This document shows, one piece after another, positions 37,669 through 49,717 of a DNA stretch of 64,000 bases. The stretch spans positions 164,001 through 228,000 of the forward strand of contig CAJJBY010000007.1 of NCBI GenBank assembly GCA_905182545.1, written 5' to 3'. Positions within the stretch are counted from its first letter, which is position 1. Every line of letters begins with the position of its first letter. The stretch is from an uncultured Candidatus Puniceispirillum sp. (lineage in GTDB: Bacteria > Pseudomonadota > Alphaproteobacteria > Puniceispirillales > Puniceispirillaceae). The notes below the pieces were generated by a model. It saw only the letters and a program-made list of their open reading frames with translations. It did not search any database and was not told the DNA's origin. The position numbers and the translations under genes were made by a program.

Positions 37669-38529
37669 ATGATCAAAAAAGCGATTTTTCCCGTTGGCGG
37701 ACTTGGCACAAGGTTTTTGCCAGCCACAAAAGCGCTGCCAAAGGAAATGCTTCCTATTGTTGATAAGCCATTAATCCAATACGCCGTCGAAGAAGCCTTG
37801 GCTGCCGGTATTGAGGAATTCATCTTTGTGACCGGCCGCAACAAAACCACCATTGAAGATCATTTCGATCATTCCTTTGAACTGGAAGAAGCGCTTTTTG
37901 CCAAAGGCAAGGCAGCGGCGCTTGAAACCGTGCGCGGCATGATTCACAACCCGGGAACCGTGGCCTATGTTCGCCAGCAAGAACCGGCTGGTCTTGGCCA
38001 TGCTGTTTGGTGCGCACGTAATTTGATCCATGATGAACCGGTTGCCGTTCTTCTTGCTGATGATTTGATCCTTGGCTCAAGTTGTTTGGCTGAGATGGTT
38101 GCATCATATCAAGGTGGCAACATGGTTGCGGTTATGGATGTTCCAAAATCCGAAACTGGCTCTTATGGAATTATCACCCCCGGTACCGATTATGGACAGC
38201 TTGTCGAAGTATCAGGACTTGTCGAAAAACCTGATCCGGCAAATGCCCCGTCAAATATTGGTGTTGTTGGCCGCTATATCATCGAAGCAGGGGTTTTCGC
38301 CCAACTTGGCACGCAAGACCGCGGCGCCGGTAACGAGGTGCAATTGACCGATGCGTTGGCGCGCCAGATTGGCAAAGTGCCATTTCATGGATTCCGCTTT
38401 TCAGGCGAACGGTTTGATTGTGGATCAAAAATCGGGTTTTTACAGGCCAATATCGCCTTTGCCATGTCGCGTGATGATCTTGCCGAACCGCTTGCAAGCT
38501 GGATCAAAAATCGTATGGCGATATCTTAA
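37669..38529 (+). CDS. galU: UTP--glucose-1-phosphate uridylyltransferase
   Basis: Makes UDP-glucose from UTP and glucose-1-phosphate. The 286 residues have the pyrophosphorylase start FPVGGLGTRFLPATKALPKEMLP, then DKPLIQYAVEEALAAGIEEFIFVTGR, QQEPAGLGHAVWCAR, VLLADDLIL and SGLVEKPDP with the catalytic Lys. Length is standard. Ribosome site AAGGA is nine bases upstream. With ugd and the phosphohexomutase it makes a sugar-nucleotide set. Confidence 0.97.
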   Translation: MIKKAIFPVGGLGTRFLPATKALPKEMLPIVDKPLIQYAVEEALAAGIEEFIFVTGRNKTTIEDHFDHSFELEEALFAKGKAAALETVRGMIHNPGTVAYVRQQEPAGLGHAVWCARNLIHDEPVAVLLADDLILGSSCLAEMVASYQGGNMVAVMDVPKSETGSYGIITPGTDYGQLVEVSGLVEKPDPANAPSNIGVVGRYIIEAGVFAQLGTQDRGAGNEVQLTDALARQIGKVPFHGFRFSGERFDCGSKIGFLQANIAFAMSRDDLAEPLASWIKNRMAIS

Positions 38530-38624
38530 ACCCCTGCAGCGTCACTGATCGGCATAAGATATTGCTTTGACCCATTGCGCTGTAGAAGACCCCATCAGCA
38601 AAGATTTTGATCAAAGGCATTCAC

Positions 38625-40010
38625 ATGACAAAGCATGTTTTTCATCCAAGCATTTTACGCGCCTATGATATTCGCGGCATTGTCGATGAAACATTGAATC
38701 TGAATGATGCAAAGGCCATTGGCATTGCCTTTGCGGCCTGTCTTCGCCAGCGCGGCTATGGCAATCATGTCGCGGTTGGCCGTGATGGACGATTATCATC
38801 ACCAGCTTTGGCAGCGGCACTTTGTGAAGGTTTGGTTGCAGGCGGTGCCCGGGTTAGCGATATTGGATGTGGCCCCACACCGATGCTTTATTATGCCGGT
38901 GTTACCCTTAACGCCAACGCCGCCATTCAAGTAACCGGATCGCATAACCCGCCAACGCATAACGGGTTTAAAATGGTGATGAATGGCACGGTTTTCTTTG
39001 GTGATGATATTCAAGAACTTGGTGCCATCAGCACCAATGGGCCCGCCCTTAAAGAGGGAGGCAGCCACAGTGAAGTGCCAATTTTTGACGATTATATCAA
39101 CCGCCTTATTGCCGATGCCAATACTGGCGATTTTACCGTGATTTGGGATTGTGGCAATGGCGCGTCAGGGCCAGCGACAATTGCCGCAACACAGAAAATC
39201 AGCGGGCGTCATAAAGTTCTGTTTGGCGATATTGATGGCACATTTCCCAATCATCATCCCAACCCTGTTGATCCCGAAACTTTGGCCATTTTGCGAAAAG
39301 CCGTTGCCGATGCTGGCGCGGATCTTGGCATCGGCTTTGATGGTGACGGCGACCGGATTGGCATTGTCGATGCCAAAGGCCGTCAGGTGCCAGGGGATTT
39401 CTTAACTGCCTTTCTGGCGCGTGATATTTTGGCACGACATGCCGGTGCACCGATTATTCTTGATGTGAAATCCTCCGATATTGCGATGGCTTTAATCGCC
39501 GAAGCTGGTGGCGATGCGCAAATCTGGAAAACCGGACATAGCCATATGAAAACCCAAATGGCCAAAATCAAGGCACCATTGGCTGGTGAGATGTCAGGAC
39601 ATATTTTTATCAAGGACGGGTTTTACGGATTTGATGATGCGCTTTATGTTGGCCTTCGCGTTCTTTGTCAGATGGCCAAGACCGGTCAAAGCATCACCGA
39701 TTTTGTTGATGGCTTGCCGCCGCAACATGCAACGCCTGAATTACGCATTGATTGCCCTGATAATCAGAAATTTGGTGTCATTGACCGGCTGGCCAATGAA
39801 GCAACAGCGCGGTTTGGCGAAGAAAGCTTAAGCCTTATTGATGGCGTAAGAGTGCGAAATAATGATGGCTGGTGGCTTGTTCGGGCCTCAAATACCGAGG
39901 CGGCACTTGTCGCCCGTGCTGAGGGCAAAACACCAGAAATTCTCGACAAGCTTGTTGGTCAAATCGAAGACACGCTGGCTGGCGCTGGGCTGGCATGGAA
40001 ACGGTCTTAA
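38625..40010 (+). CDS. phosphomannomutase/phosphoglucomutase
   Basis: Alpha-D-phosphohexomutase that interconverts 6-phospho and 1-phospho hexoses, AlgC/ManB-like. Domains in order: substrate/active loop with phospho-Ser in VTGSHNPPTHNGFKM (about residue 105), metal loop FDGDGDRIGIVD (about 240), sugar-binding GEMSGHIF (about 322) and the phosphate loop RASNTEAALVARAEG near the C-terminus. Total 461 residues from ATG 38625; the reading from 38607 adds six residues. It follows galU by 95 bases and would supply glucose-1-phosphate to it, or mannose-1-phosphate for GDP-mannose. Confidence 0.93.
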   Translation: MTKHVFHPSILRAYDIRGIVDETLNLNDAKAIGIAFAACLRQRGYGNHVAVGRDGRLSSPALAAALCEGLVAGGARVSDIGCGPTPMLYYAGVTLNANAAIQVTGSHNPPTHNGFKMVMNGTVFFGDDIQELGAISTNGPALKEGGSHSEVPIFDDYINRLIADANTGDFTVIWDCGNGASGPATIAATQKISGRHKVLFGDIDGTFPNHHPNPVDPETLAILRKAVADAGADLGIGFDGDGDRIGIVDAKGRQVPGDFLTAFLARDILARHAGAPIILDVKSSDIAMALIAEAGGDAQIWKTGHSHMKTQMAKIKAPLAGEMSGHIFIKDGFYGFDDALYVGLRVLCQMAKTGQSITDFVDGLPPQHATPELRIDCPDNQKFGVIDRLANEATARFGEESLSLIDGVRVRNNDGWWLVRASNTEAALVARAEGKTPEILDKLVGQIEDTLAGAGLAWKRS

Positions 40011-40204
40011 AACCAGCCGCCCCGACCAACTTGCGCATCAAAGACCAATCACATCCAACTGTCCCCCAGAAATATAACGATTTCCGGCAAAACACGCGCC
40101 TTGCAACTTGAAACGACCGGCCGCTTCGGTTAAAGATGAAAAAATTCATTCATGCACCCCTTCCCGATGAATGTCACGGGTTGCCTGCTAAAGCGGAGCA
40201 AATA

Positions 40205-42373
40205 ATGTCAAATGTTGCCATCCATGGCGGTTTAACCATTGCCAAGGTTCTTTATGATTTAGTGAATGACGAAATTCTTGCTGGCACAAATATTACGCCT
40301 GCAGATTTCTGGAACGGTTTTGATCAGGCGGCGCATCATCTCGCGCCAAAAAATCAGGCGCTTTTGGAAACAAGGGCAAAGCTACAAAACCAGATTAATG
40401 ACTGGCTAAAAGCGCATAGCAATGACGGCATTGATCCAGTCGCCTATGAATCATTTTTAAGTGACATTGGCTATCTTCATGCAGATGGCGGCGATTTCAA
40501 CATTGAAACCAGCAATGTTGATCCTGAAATTGCCATCATTGCCGGCCCACAGCTTGTCGTGCCAATCACCAATGCACGCTATTCACTGAACGCCGCCAAT
40601 GCGCGTTGGGGCAGTCTTTATGACGCGCTATATGGAACCGATGCGATTAGTGACGCCGATGGTGCCGAAAAAACAAACAGCTATAATCCAGTTCGTGGCA
40701 ATAAGGTCATTGCCTTTGCCCGTGATCTTTTAAATGAATCAGTGCCACTGGCAACTGGCAGCTGGAATGATGTAACCGGTTTTGCCATTACCGATGGCTC
40801 GCTTGCCGTGGCAATGGGTGATGGTCATACAGGCCTTGCCAATCAAGACCAATTGGTTGGCTATACCGGCAAAGCCGATGCGCCAAGCAGCATTATCCTG
40901 ATCAAGAATGGGCTTCATCTTGAAATCATCATTGATGCCAATGGCACCATCGGCGCCGGTGATACAGCGCATATTAATGATGTGATGATTGAATCAGCAC
41001 TGACAAGCATCATTGATCTTGAAGATTCGATTGCAGCGGTTGATGCTGAAGATAAGGTTCTTGCCTATCGCAATTGGAACAAGATCATGCGGGGCACCCT
41101 GACCGCGAGTTTCACCAAGAATGGTGAAATCATGGATCGCAAATTGGATGACGATAAAAGCTTTATCGCCGCTGACGGCAGCAGCCAAACGCTTCGTGGA
41201 CGGGCATTGATGCTGGTTCGCAATGTTGGTCATTTGATGAGTAATCCAGCCGTGCTTTTATCCGATGGGCGTGAAATTCCAGAAGGGATTTTAGATGCCT
41301 TTATTTCAGTCGCCGCGGCGTTGCCCGATTTTACCAGCAAGCAAAATTCACCAGCCGGTTCAATCTATGTTGTAAAGCCAAAAATGCACGGGCCCGATGA
41401 AGTGGCTTTTGCTGTTGAAACCTTTGATATGGTCGAACAGCTTTTGCAGCTTCCCGCCAATACAATCAAAATTGGCATCATGGATGAAGAACGCCGCACC
41501 ACGGTTAATTTGAAAGAATGTATCCGGGCGGCAAAATCACGCGTTGCCTTTATCAATACCGGATTCCTTGATCGCACCGGCGATGAGATTCACACATCAA
41601 TGTATGCTGGCGCGATGATCCGCAAAGGCGATATGAAAGCCACAGCGTGGATTTCAGCCTATGAAGATTGGAATGTCGATATCGGGCTTACTTGTGGATT
41701 TTCGGGCAAGGCGCAAATTGGCAAAGGCATGTGGGCCATGCCAGATTTGATGGCCGATATGATTATCCAGAAGATTAGCCATCCAAAAGCCGGTGCCAAT
41801 TGCGCCTGGGTGCCATCGCCAACTGCCGCCACGTTGCATGCCTTGCATTATCATGAGGTTGATGTTGCCAAACGTCAGGCCGAATTGACCGGAAAGGCAC
41901 GCGCCAGCCGGTCAGATATTCTGTCAATTCCAGTTGCCAGCCGTCCAAATTGGTCAGATGAAGATGTCCGCGCTGAATTGCGCAATAATGCCCAAGGCAT
42001 TCTTGGCTATGTCGTTCGCTGGATTGATCAGGGTGTTGGCTGTTCGAAAGTGCCCGATATTCACAATGTCGGTTTGATGGAAGACCGCGCCACTTTGCGG
42101 ATTTCATCACAGCATATTGCCAATTGGCTTCACCATAAAATCTGTGATGCCGATCTTGTTATGGATGTGATGAAGGAAATGGCGGCGGTGGTCGATGCGC
42201 AAAATGCCAGTGACGCGTCTTATGAACCAATGGCTGGGCATTTTGAACAGTCAATTGCCTTTCAAGCAGCGCTTGATCTTGTCTTTAAAGGCATTGAACA
42301 GCCATCAGGCTATACCGAGCCGGTTTTGCACGCTCGCAGGCTGGAAAAAAAGGCACAAGCTCACGCGGCCTAA
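40205..42373 (+). CDS. glcB: malate synthase G
   Basis: Condenses glyoxylate with acetyl-CoA to malate. The 722-residue length is that of isoform G, larger than isoform A. Family stretches: [23 protein letters not shown]-like region ([22 protein letters not shown]), [51 protein letters not shown] with the glyoxylate-site Glu/Arg, and [15 protein letters not shown]. Start 40205 follows GGAGC; the longer reading from 40136 overlaps the preceding gene end. No isocitrate lyase is in the window, so glyoxylate may come from glycolate or purine breakdown. Confidence 0.95.
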   Translation: MSNVAIHGGLTIAKVLYDLVNDEILAGTNITPADFWNGFDQAAHHLAPKNQALLETRAKLQNQINDWLKAHSNDGIDPVAYESFLSDIGYLHADGGDFNIETSNVDPEIAIIAGPQLVVPITNARYSLNAANARWGSLYDALYGTDAISDADGAEKTNSYNPVRGNKVIAFARDLLNESVPLATGSWNDVTGFAITDGSLAVAMGDGHTGLANQDQLVGYTGKADAPSSIILIKNGLHLEIIIDANGTIGAGDTAHINDVMIESALTSIIDLEDSIAAVDAEDKVLAYRNWNKIMRGTLTASFTKNGEIMDRKLDDDKSFIAADGSSQTLRGRALMLVRNVGHLMSNPAVLLSDGREIPEGILDAFISVAAALPDFTSKQNSPAGSIYVVKPKMHGPDEVAFAVETFDMVEQLLQLPANTIKIGIMDEERRTTVNLKECIRAAKSRVAFINTGFLDRTGDEIHTSMYAGAMIRKGDMKATAWISAYEDWNVDIGLTCGFSGKAQIGKGMWAMPDLMADMIIQKISHPKAGANCAWVPSPTAATLHALHYHEVDVAKRQAELTGKARASRSDILSIPVASRPNWSDEDVRAELRNNAQGILGYVVRWIDQGVGCSKVPDIHNVGLMEDRATLRISSQHIANWLHHKICDADLVMDVMKEMAAVVDAQNASDASYEPMAGHFEQSIAFQAALDLVFKGIEQPSGYTEPVLHARRLEKKAQAHAA

Positions 42374-42391
42374 AGCATCTGACAAAGCTAG

Positions 42392-42427
42392 AAAAGGCTG
42401 TGACGCGGCAACGCATCACGGCCTTTT
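42392..42427. terminator. terminator between glcB and ccrM (probably bidirectional)
   Basis: AAAAGGC-t-GTGACGCG-gcaa-CGCATCACGGCC-TTTTT forms a long stem (AAGGC/GCCTT, GTGA/TCAC, GCG/CGC) with A and T runs at both sides, placed between two converging genes. Confidence 0.8.
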
Positions 42428-43549
<1,122 letters not shown>

Positions 43550-43594
43550 TCATTCATCTTTCGCCAGCCAGACGCCAGCGCTATCTGTCTAAAA

Positions 43595-43607
43595 GAATCA
43601 CAGAATC
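43595..43607. promoter_or_regulatory. paired GANTC sites upstream of ccrM
   Basis: GAATC at 43595-43599 and at 43603-43607, 61-73 bases upstream of the ccrM start. Both are substrates of CcrM itself. In Caulobacter, GANTC sites in the ccrM promoter/leader limit ccrM expression when fully methylated, so the pair may give the same feedback. A TTGACT hexamer (minus strand, about 43613-43618) next to them could be a -35 element. Confidence 0.5.
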
Positions 43608-43770
43608 AATATAAGTCAACAACTTATCAGGCTTTCTTAAAGCTATATCAATATATTGTGGCTGAACTGCCTATGAATATGCCTATCTTGTGATGGGGTC
43701 ATCCTGCTTGGCCGCCGCCAAACCAGTCTTGGCGCGCAAAATGATCAAAAGTGACTGCTGTGTCACGGCG

Positions 43771-44409
43771 TTAGTCGCCAGCATCCAGATAGCGGCGGAT
43801 CGGCTTAAAGCTGTGCCGGTGATGCGGTGTCAGGCCAAATTGGTCAAGGCCAGCCTGATGCGCCTTGGTGCCATACCCCATATTGCTTGCCCAGCCATAA
43901 TCAGGATACGCCAAAGCAAGATCCTGCATAATTTGATCGCGCGATGTTTTGGCAATGAGTGACGCTGCCGCAATTGATAATGACCGGCTGTCCCCCTTGA
44001 TCAATGCGGTTGCTGGCAACGGCATGTCGGGAGGCAGCAAATTACCATCGACAAGCGCATGAACCGGCGCGTCCCATCCGGCCTTAACCATTTTATCGGC
44101 CAGTTTCGATGCCGCCATCACCATGCCAGCAAAAGTAGCTTTCAAAATGCCCATCTGGTCAATCTGCGCAACCTTGATCGAGACCGTATGATAAAGATGC
44201 GGCGGTGCCATCAAAGCCGCGGCAAGGGCGGCGCGGCGCGGCGGCTTCATTTTTTTGGAATCATCAATACCTGCAGGAAGCGTGTCATAGGCAAATGGAC
44301 AAAGCCAGATTGCCGTTACCGTAACTGGCCCCGCCCATGGCCCCCGTCCAGCCTCGTCAATGCCAATCACCGGCGCGTTGAATTGCCGTTCATGGTCAAG
44401 ATCAGGCAT
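43771..44409 (-). CDS. rnhB: ribonuclease HII
   Basis: Removes RNA from RNA-DNA hybrids and single ribonucleotides from DNA. The 212-residue protein has the signature VIGIDEAGRGPWAGPVTV with catalytic Asp-Glu, DSKKMKPPRRAAL, VHALVDGNLLPP with the next Asp, and GDSRSLSIAAASLIAKTSRD, ending with the GYGTKAHQAGLDQFGLTPHHRHSF region. Overlaps the moaB stop by one base (TAATG), so probably coupled to it. Confidence 0.96.
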   Translation of the reverse strand: MPDLDHERQFNAPVIGIDEAGRGPWAGPVTVTAIWLCPFAYDTLPAGIDDSKKMKPPRRAALAAALMAPPHLYHTVSIKVAQIDQMGILKATFAGMVMAASKLADKMVKAGWDAPVHALVDGNLLPPDMPLPATALIKGDSRSLSIAAASLIAKTSRDQIMQDLALAYPDYGWASNMGYGTKAHQAGLDQFGLTPHHRHSFKPIRRYLDAGD

Positions 44410-44969
44410 TAGCCACCACGGCGCTTGGTTGGCGATTCAGCAAGGCGCGGCATGATTTCAACAAAATTACAAGGCCGGTGACGAATATCCAGCTGATAGC
44501 GCAAAATCTCATCCCACCCATCGCGGCACGCCGATGGTGAACCAGGAAGGGAAAATAGATAAGTACCGCCAGCAACACCGGCCACAGCGCGTGACTGCAC
44601 GGTTGATGTGCCAATTTTGGCAAAGGAGATATAGCGAAATAACTCACCAAATCCTTCGATTTCCTTTTCGAAAATCGCCCTAAACGCCTCGGGCGTGCCA
44701 TCACGGCCCGTCAGACCCGTACCGCCAGTGGCCACAATCACATCGACAGCTTTATCCTGAACCCAGCTACGAAGCTGTTTGGTGATGGCGTCAAAATCAT
44801 CCGTGACAATGGCGCGTCCAGCCAGATTATGCCCATCTTCCTGCACCCGCCCAACCAGCAAATCACCCGAACGATCATCATCGGCTTTGCGCGAATCTGA
44901 CACGGTTAAAATGGCGATATTCACCGGCACAAATGTAATTGATTTATCAATCCGCTTATCATGATCCAT
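44409..44969 (-). CDS. moaB: molybdenum cofactor biosynthesis protein MoaB
   Basis: MoaB/MogA-type protein that adenylylates molybdopterin before metal insertion. The 186 residues include VNIAILTVSDSRKADDDRSG, VIVATGGTGLTGRDGTPEAFRAIFEKEIEGFGELFRYISF, and the SLPGSPSACRDGWDEIL end. These are the usual conserved blocks, and the TGGTG loop binds the cofactor. Cotranscribed with rnhB. Confidence 0.93.
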   Translation of the reverse strand: MDHDKRIDKSITFVPVNIAILTVSDSRKADDDRSGDLLVGRVQEDGHNLAGRAIVTDDFDAITKQLRSWVQDKAVDVIVATGGTGLTGRDGTPEAFRAIFEKEIEGFGELFRYISFAKIGTSTVQSRAVAGVAGGTYLFSLPGSPSACRDGWDEILRYQLDIRHRPCNFVEIMPRLAESPTKRRGG

Positions 44970-45051
44970 TTATTTTGCCTCTTCATCATCCGATCATCAT
45001 CTGGCGGCGGGCTTACCCAGCCTTGCCAGCATGTTCGATTTATCTTGCCAG

Positions 45052-46812
45052 CTAATTTGCCAAACCCTTATCAATCGCCTCACTTGGGACGAATTTACCG
45101 CCATTGCCAGCGGCAAGACCCGACAAGGCAGGTGTTGTCTCGCCAAAACGTTGCCGGTAAATGCCAAGATTGGAAATGACATTTTTCACATAATAACGTG
45201 TCTCACGCGCTGGCATTGATTCGACCAACAAAAACGGATCATCCTGATGATCAACCTTGCCAAGCCATTTGCGCAAATTCCCCGGCCCACCATTATAAGC
45301 TGCCAAAAGCCGGATTAGCGAGCTTTCGACAAGCGGTTCATCAAGAAGATGCTGAATATAGTTCTGGCCAAGTCTGAGGTTGAGTTCAGGTTCAAAAAGC
45401 TGATGTCTTTTGCGACCACGATAGCCCCGATCCCGCGCAATGAATGAAGCGGTAGCGGGCATAAGCTGCATCAGGCCAGCGGCCTTGGCGCTGCTTTTGG
45501 CGCGTGGGTTAAAGCCTGATTCCTGACGCGAAATTGCCCAAACAAGCGCTTCATCAATATCATAATCGACCTTGAAGTGCGGATGCGGATAAAGCGCGCC
45601 ATACCAGCTGACACCTGTATCTTTGCGAATGATTTCAGCAACCCGAAATGACAGTCCCGCCATGCCTTGTTCAGACGCAAAGCGCATCACCCCAAGGCGA
45701 TATTGTTCGGGCATTTCCATCCAGAGATAGCGCAATTCACGCTCGGCCGAATGGGTTTTACCAAGCTGTAACAGCGCGAAAATACGTTTCCCACCCGGGC
45801 GGGCGCCAAGCCAGCTATAAAAACCGGCATCAATTTCAGGCAGTTCAAAAGAAATATTGATCTGCTGGCCAAGCGCATGACGCGAAACGACACCATAAAA
45901 ACTGTCAATTTCACGCGCAGAGACTTCAAGATAACGAATCGATTCAAGCGGGCGTCCTTGGCGCATTTCAACACGGTGCGCCCAATAGGCAGCCGCGCTT
46001 CGCTCGCCCGGATTGGCTTCGGCAAGATTGGCAAGCGTCCGGAAAAACTGGCCAGCAAGATCAATCTGGCCACTTCGCCATGATGCAAGACCGCCTGCCC
46101 AATAGGCTAATTGCGCATATTCCCGCCCAATGCCAATCGCATAGCGCGCCTGCCGAATGGCCTTTGAATCAACACCAAAAATAAAATAAGCATGGGCAAT
46201 CTCACCGCGAAGCTGGCCTTCTTCAGCGGCAGTTAAATAGCGTTTATTCTGCGGGTCATTGACAATATCAAGCGCACCTGATGGCCAGCCACGACGGATT
46301 GCCCGCCGGATCGAGCGGGCAATGGACGCGGTTCGCGTTGGCGAGGCACGACCAGCATTGCTTGCCGGAATACGCGGCCGATAACCATGCGCGCCAGCTT
46401 GGCCATAGCCATTCAAATAACCTGGTTTTGGCGCTTTTGGGCTGCGCACATTTTTCGGTTTGCGCCGTTTGGCAAGCCAGTAAAGGCGGCTTGCATCCGG
46501 ATGATCATTATAGGCGGCAAGCCAGCTGGATAATTCCTTATAGCTTGAGCGCCATGCGGTTGGGTGAAGATATCGCTGCGCCAACAAATGGCCTTTTAAG
46601 ACCGGATCTTTCAATCGGCCCATTTCGCGGATCGCCTGTTTCATATTGCCGTTTTTCTGCAATTCAATAAGGCGCTTATATTGAATAACATCAGCCGCGC
46701 TCAATGGTTCTGGCAACGATTGGGCACCCGCTGGCGCCATGAAAACAAGGAAGGCCATCACCGGCAAAACCAGCCGCATATAATACCGATCAACGACAAA
46801 TGAACGATTCAC
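45052..46812 (-). CDS. soluble lytic murein transglycosylase, Slt type
   Basis: Periplasmic enzyme that cleaves peptidoglycan to 1,6-anhydromuropeptides. A signal sequence (MRLVLPVMAFLVFMAPAGAQS) starts at 46779; the reading from GTG 46812 adds 11 residues. A long alpha-helical superhelix follows (about 40-400). The catalytic SLT domain is near the C-terminus: ISRQESGFNPRAKSSAKAAGLMQLMPATA with catalytic Glu, then LNLRLGQNYIQHLL and LLAAYNGGPGNLRKWL. Length 586 fits Slt70. Family certain; gene number within MltE/Slt group not. Confidence 0.92.
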   Translation of the reverse strand: MNRSFVVDRYYMRLVLPVMAFLVFMAPAGAQSLPEPLSAADVIQYKRLIELQKNGNMKQAIREMGRLKDPVLKGHLLAQRYLHPTAWRSSYKELSSWLAAYNDHPDASRLYWLAKRRKPKNVRSPKAPKPGYLNGYGQAGAHGYRPRIPASNAGRASPTRTASIARSIRRAIRRGWPSGALDIVNDPQNKRYLTAAEEGQLRGEIAHAYFIFGVDSKAIRQARYAIGIGREYAQLAYWAGGLASWRSGQIDLAGQFFRTLANLAEANPGERSAAAYWAHRVEMRQGRPLESIRYLEVSAREIDSFYGVVSRHALGQQINISFELPEIDAGFYSWLGARPGGKRIFALLQLGKTHSAERELRYLWMEMPEQYRLGVMRFASEQGMAGLSFRVAEIIRKDTGVSWYGALYPHPHFKVDYDIDEALVWAISRQESGFNPRAKSSAKAAGLMQLMPATASFIARDRGYRGRKRHQLFEPELNLRLGQNYIQHLLDEPLVESSLIRLLAAYNGGPGNLRKWLGKVDHQDDPFLLVESMPARETRYYVKNVISNLGIYRQRFGETTPALSGLAAGNGGKFVPSEAIDKGLAN

Positions 46813-47034
46813 ATTAGAACGGGTACCTTAGAGGGGGCCAGATTTGCGCGGCAGTTTAACATCATGCGACATGTCATGATGGGCAATAACAAAAGCATCT
46901 TTTTGGTAAAATCGGCGGGTGCATTGAAACTCATGGTAAGGCCTTTGCGTTATGGCGTTGGCTGACAATCATCATCGTCAATTAAACCCACTTTATGTCC
47001 TACCTTGCAGCCGCTGGCGGATCAACCTGATTCG

Positions 47035-47921
47035 TCATTTGATTGCGACAGAGGCAAGCCGTTTTGCCAACAAAAGCAGATCTTCAAACGCAAGCCGTTT
47101 TTGCGCAGGCGACCGCAGCAGATAAGCTGGATGAAGGCTGGCTAGAACCGGACGTGGCACGCCATCGCCAAAATCAACATCACGCCAACGACCACGCAAT
47201 TTCATGATTCCATCATGGCTGCCCAACACCAATTTAGCCGCCGCTCCACCTAAAAGCAGAACAAATTCAGGCTTGGCAAGCTGCACATGGCGAAACAGCC
47301 ATGGCAACAGCATCGCCGTTTCTTCATCGGTTGGGCTTCGATTGCCGGGCGGGCGCCATGGCAAAAGATTGGTTAGGTAGACCGACGCCCGATCAAGACC
47401 AATCGAGGCAATCATCTTATCAAGAAGCTGGCCATCAGCGCCGACAAACGGCACCCCCATCCGGTCTTCATCACGGCCCGGTGCCTCGCCAATAATCATC
47501 AGGCGCGCGCCTGGATTGCCATCGGCAAAACACAGATTACTGGCGGTATGTTTCAATGGGCAATCATCAAGCTTGGCCATAGCTGATTGCAGATCGGCAA
47601 GGCTGGTGATGCCAGCAAGCGCAGCGTCATCGGCAATGATCTTATCTTCGGGGGCTATGCTTCAGAATTAACCGAGGCTTGATTGGCCATTTTTACCGCT
47701 TCTGGCGGTTGCGGCGCAGCACTACCCATCACGGATTGGCTGACGCCTTTATCACCAGCCGGTGCAGCAACGGCCAAAAACTGATCAAGCCGCAATGGCA
47801 CCGCATCAGCTTGGGAGTGATCAAGCAAAGCCTCATCGATGCCCATATCGAATTGCCATGCCAGCATCGCAATCAATTCATTTCTGTCATCATTTTGTGC
47901 CAACATATAAAAATCCGTCAA
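47035..47921 (-). CDS. uracil-DNA glycosylase family 4-like (one frameshift)
   Basis: Removes uracil from DNA. The C-terminal piece has MIIGEAPGRDEDRMGVPFVGADGQLLDKMIA, YLTNLLPWRPPGNRSPTDEE, LLGGAAAKLVLG and LASLHPAYLLRSPAQKRLAFEDL, all family 4/5 motifs. The N-terminal piece (MLAWQFDMGIDEALLD) ends with a stop at 47655; adding one base near 47651-47660, next to a GGGGG run, joins it through APEDKIIADDAALAGITSLADLQSAM. Only two of the cysteines seen in thermophilic Fe-S members are visible near the joint (DDCPLKHTASNLCF), so a cluster is uncertain. Confidence 0.88.
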
Positions 47922-48074
47922 ATTTTGGTTGTTTCATCAGGGCAAAAATGCGCAATATCAATCTTGCATGGACATCCAATGAGATCAATTGGCTTGAAGC
48001 CTGTTTCAAGGCTTCTTATGTTAACATAAAGTCGGCTGAATTCTAAAACTATGTAGACATAGATGGGAATAAAG

Positions 48075-49709
48075 ATGGAACGCGAAGTGATGGAATTTGA
48101 CGTTGTGATTGTTGGTGGCGGGCCATCTGGCCTATCAGCAGCAATCCGGCTGAAGCAGCTGGCCAATGAAGCTGGCAAAAACATCGAAGTGTGTCTGATC
48201 GAAAAGGGAAGCGAAGTTGGCGCCCATATTCTGTCAGGTGCCGTTCTTGAACCGCGAAGCCTGAATGAACTTATTCCCGATTGGCAAGAACGCGGCGCGC
48301 CGCTCGACACGCCAGTCACCGCCGATAAATTCATGTTTTTGACCGAAACTGGCAGCTTTCGTATGCCAACACCGCCAAGCATGAATAATCATGGCAATTA
48401 CATTATTTCACTTGGTAATTTTTGCCGCTGGCTTGGCGAACAGGCCGAGGCGCTTGGCGTTGAAATCTATCCCGGCTTTCCCGCAGCCGAGATTCTGTAT
48501 GATGACCAAGGCCGGGTCAAAGGCGTGGCAACAGGCGATATGGGTATTGGCAAGGATGGCAATCCAACCGACAACTATATGCGCGGAATGAAATTGCACG
48601 CCAAACAGACAATTTTTGCCGAGGGCTGTCGCGGCCATCTAACCAAAAATCTTTTTGAAAAATTTGACCTTCGTGAAGGCAAAGACCCACAAACCTTTGC
48701 CATTGGTATTAAGGAATTATGGGATATCGATCCGGAAAAAGCCAAGGCTGGCCTTGCTTGGCATTCGGTTGGCTGGCCATTGGCAAGCGACACTTATGGC
48801 GGATCGTTCCTTTATCATCTCAATGGCAATCAGGTTGCTGTTGGCTATGTTGTCGGGCTTGATTACAGCAACCCGCATCTTTCGCCTTTTGAAGAATTTC
48901 AGCGTTTCAAGAATCATCCGGCGGTTCGCGACACATTTATTGGCGGACGGCGCGTTTCCTATGGCGCGCGGGCGCTGAATGAAGGCGGCTTCCAATCAGT
49001 ACCGAAATTAACCTTCCCGGGCGGCTGTCTTGTTGGCTGTACCGCCGGCTTTTTGAATGTACCAAAAATCAAAGGCACCCATACGGCAATGAAATCGGGC
49101 ATGCTTGCCGCTGAAGCGATTTTTGAATCGCTGGAAACATTGCAGGCCGGTGATGAGCCAGCAAGCTATGCAAGCCGGTTGGAAGATAGCTGGCTATGGG
49201 CCGAACTTTACAAGGTTCGCAATATCCGGCCCGGTTTTGCCAAAGGCCTTTGGCTTGGCCTTGCGCACGCAGCGCTTGACACTTATTTGTTTTTTGGCAA
49301 AGCCCCATGGACATTGCGGCATCATGCCGACCATGAAAATTTAAAGCTGGCAAGCGACGCGCCAAAAATCGACTATCCCAAACCTGATGGCATTGTCAGT
49401 TTTGACCGCAATTCATCGGTCTTTTTATCAGGTACCAATCATGAAGAAAATCAGCCTGCCCATCTTACCCTAAAGGATGCGTCTGTTCCGATTAGCCATA
49501 ATCTGGCGCTATATGATTCACCTGAACAGCGCTATTGTCCGGCTGGCGTTTATGAAATTGTCAAAAATGACGATGGCGGTGATCCAAGATTGCAAATTAA
49601 CGCGCAAAATTGTGTTCATTGCAAAACTTGTGATATCAAAGACCCATCACAAAATATTGTGTGGGTCAGCCCCGAGGGCGGAGGCGGGCCAAATTACCCC
49701 AATATGTGA
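48075..49709 (+). CDS. electron-transfer flavoprotein--ubiquinone oxidoreductase
   Basis: Membrane-associated flavoprotein that passes electrons from ETF (fatty-acid and amino-acid oxidation) to ubiquinone. The FAD motif [20 protein letters not shown] is at the start, the ISGAVLEP-like [17 protein letters not shown] follows, and the C-terminal ferredoxin-type cluster is [19 protein letters not shown]. Length about 544 residues is normal. Start 48075 has GGGA six bases upstream; 48063 or 48090 are possible. Divergent from the uracil glycosylase gene. Confidence 0.95.
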   Translation: MEREVMEFDVVIVGGGPSGLSAAIRLKQLANEAGKNIEVCLIEKGSEVGAHILSGAVLEPRSLNELIPDWQERGAPLDTPVTADKFMFLTETGSFRMPTPPSMNNHGNYIISLGNFCRWLGEQAEALGVEIYPGFPAAEILYDDQGRVKGVATGDMGIGKDGNPTDNYMRGMKLHAKQTIFAEGCRGHLTKNLFEKFDLREGKDPQTFAIGIKELWDIDPEKAKAGLAWHSVGWPLASDTYGGSFLYHLNGNQVAVGYVVGLDYSNPHLSPFEEFQRFKNHPAVRDTFIGGRRVSYGARALNEGGFQSVPKLTFPGGCLVGCTAGFLNVPKIKGTHTAMKSGMLAAEAIFESLETLQAGDEPASYASRLEDSWLWAELYKVRNIRPGFAKGLWLGLAHAALDTYLFFGKAPWTLRHHADHENLKLASDAPKIDYPKPDGIVSFDRNSSVFLSGTNHEENQPAHLTLKDASVPISHNLALYDSPEQRYCPAGVYEIVKNDDGGDPRLQINAQNCVHCKTCDIKDPSQNIVWVSPEGGGGPNYPNM

Positions 49710-49717
49710 GGGTGACT

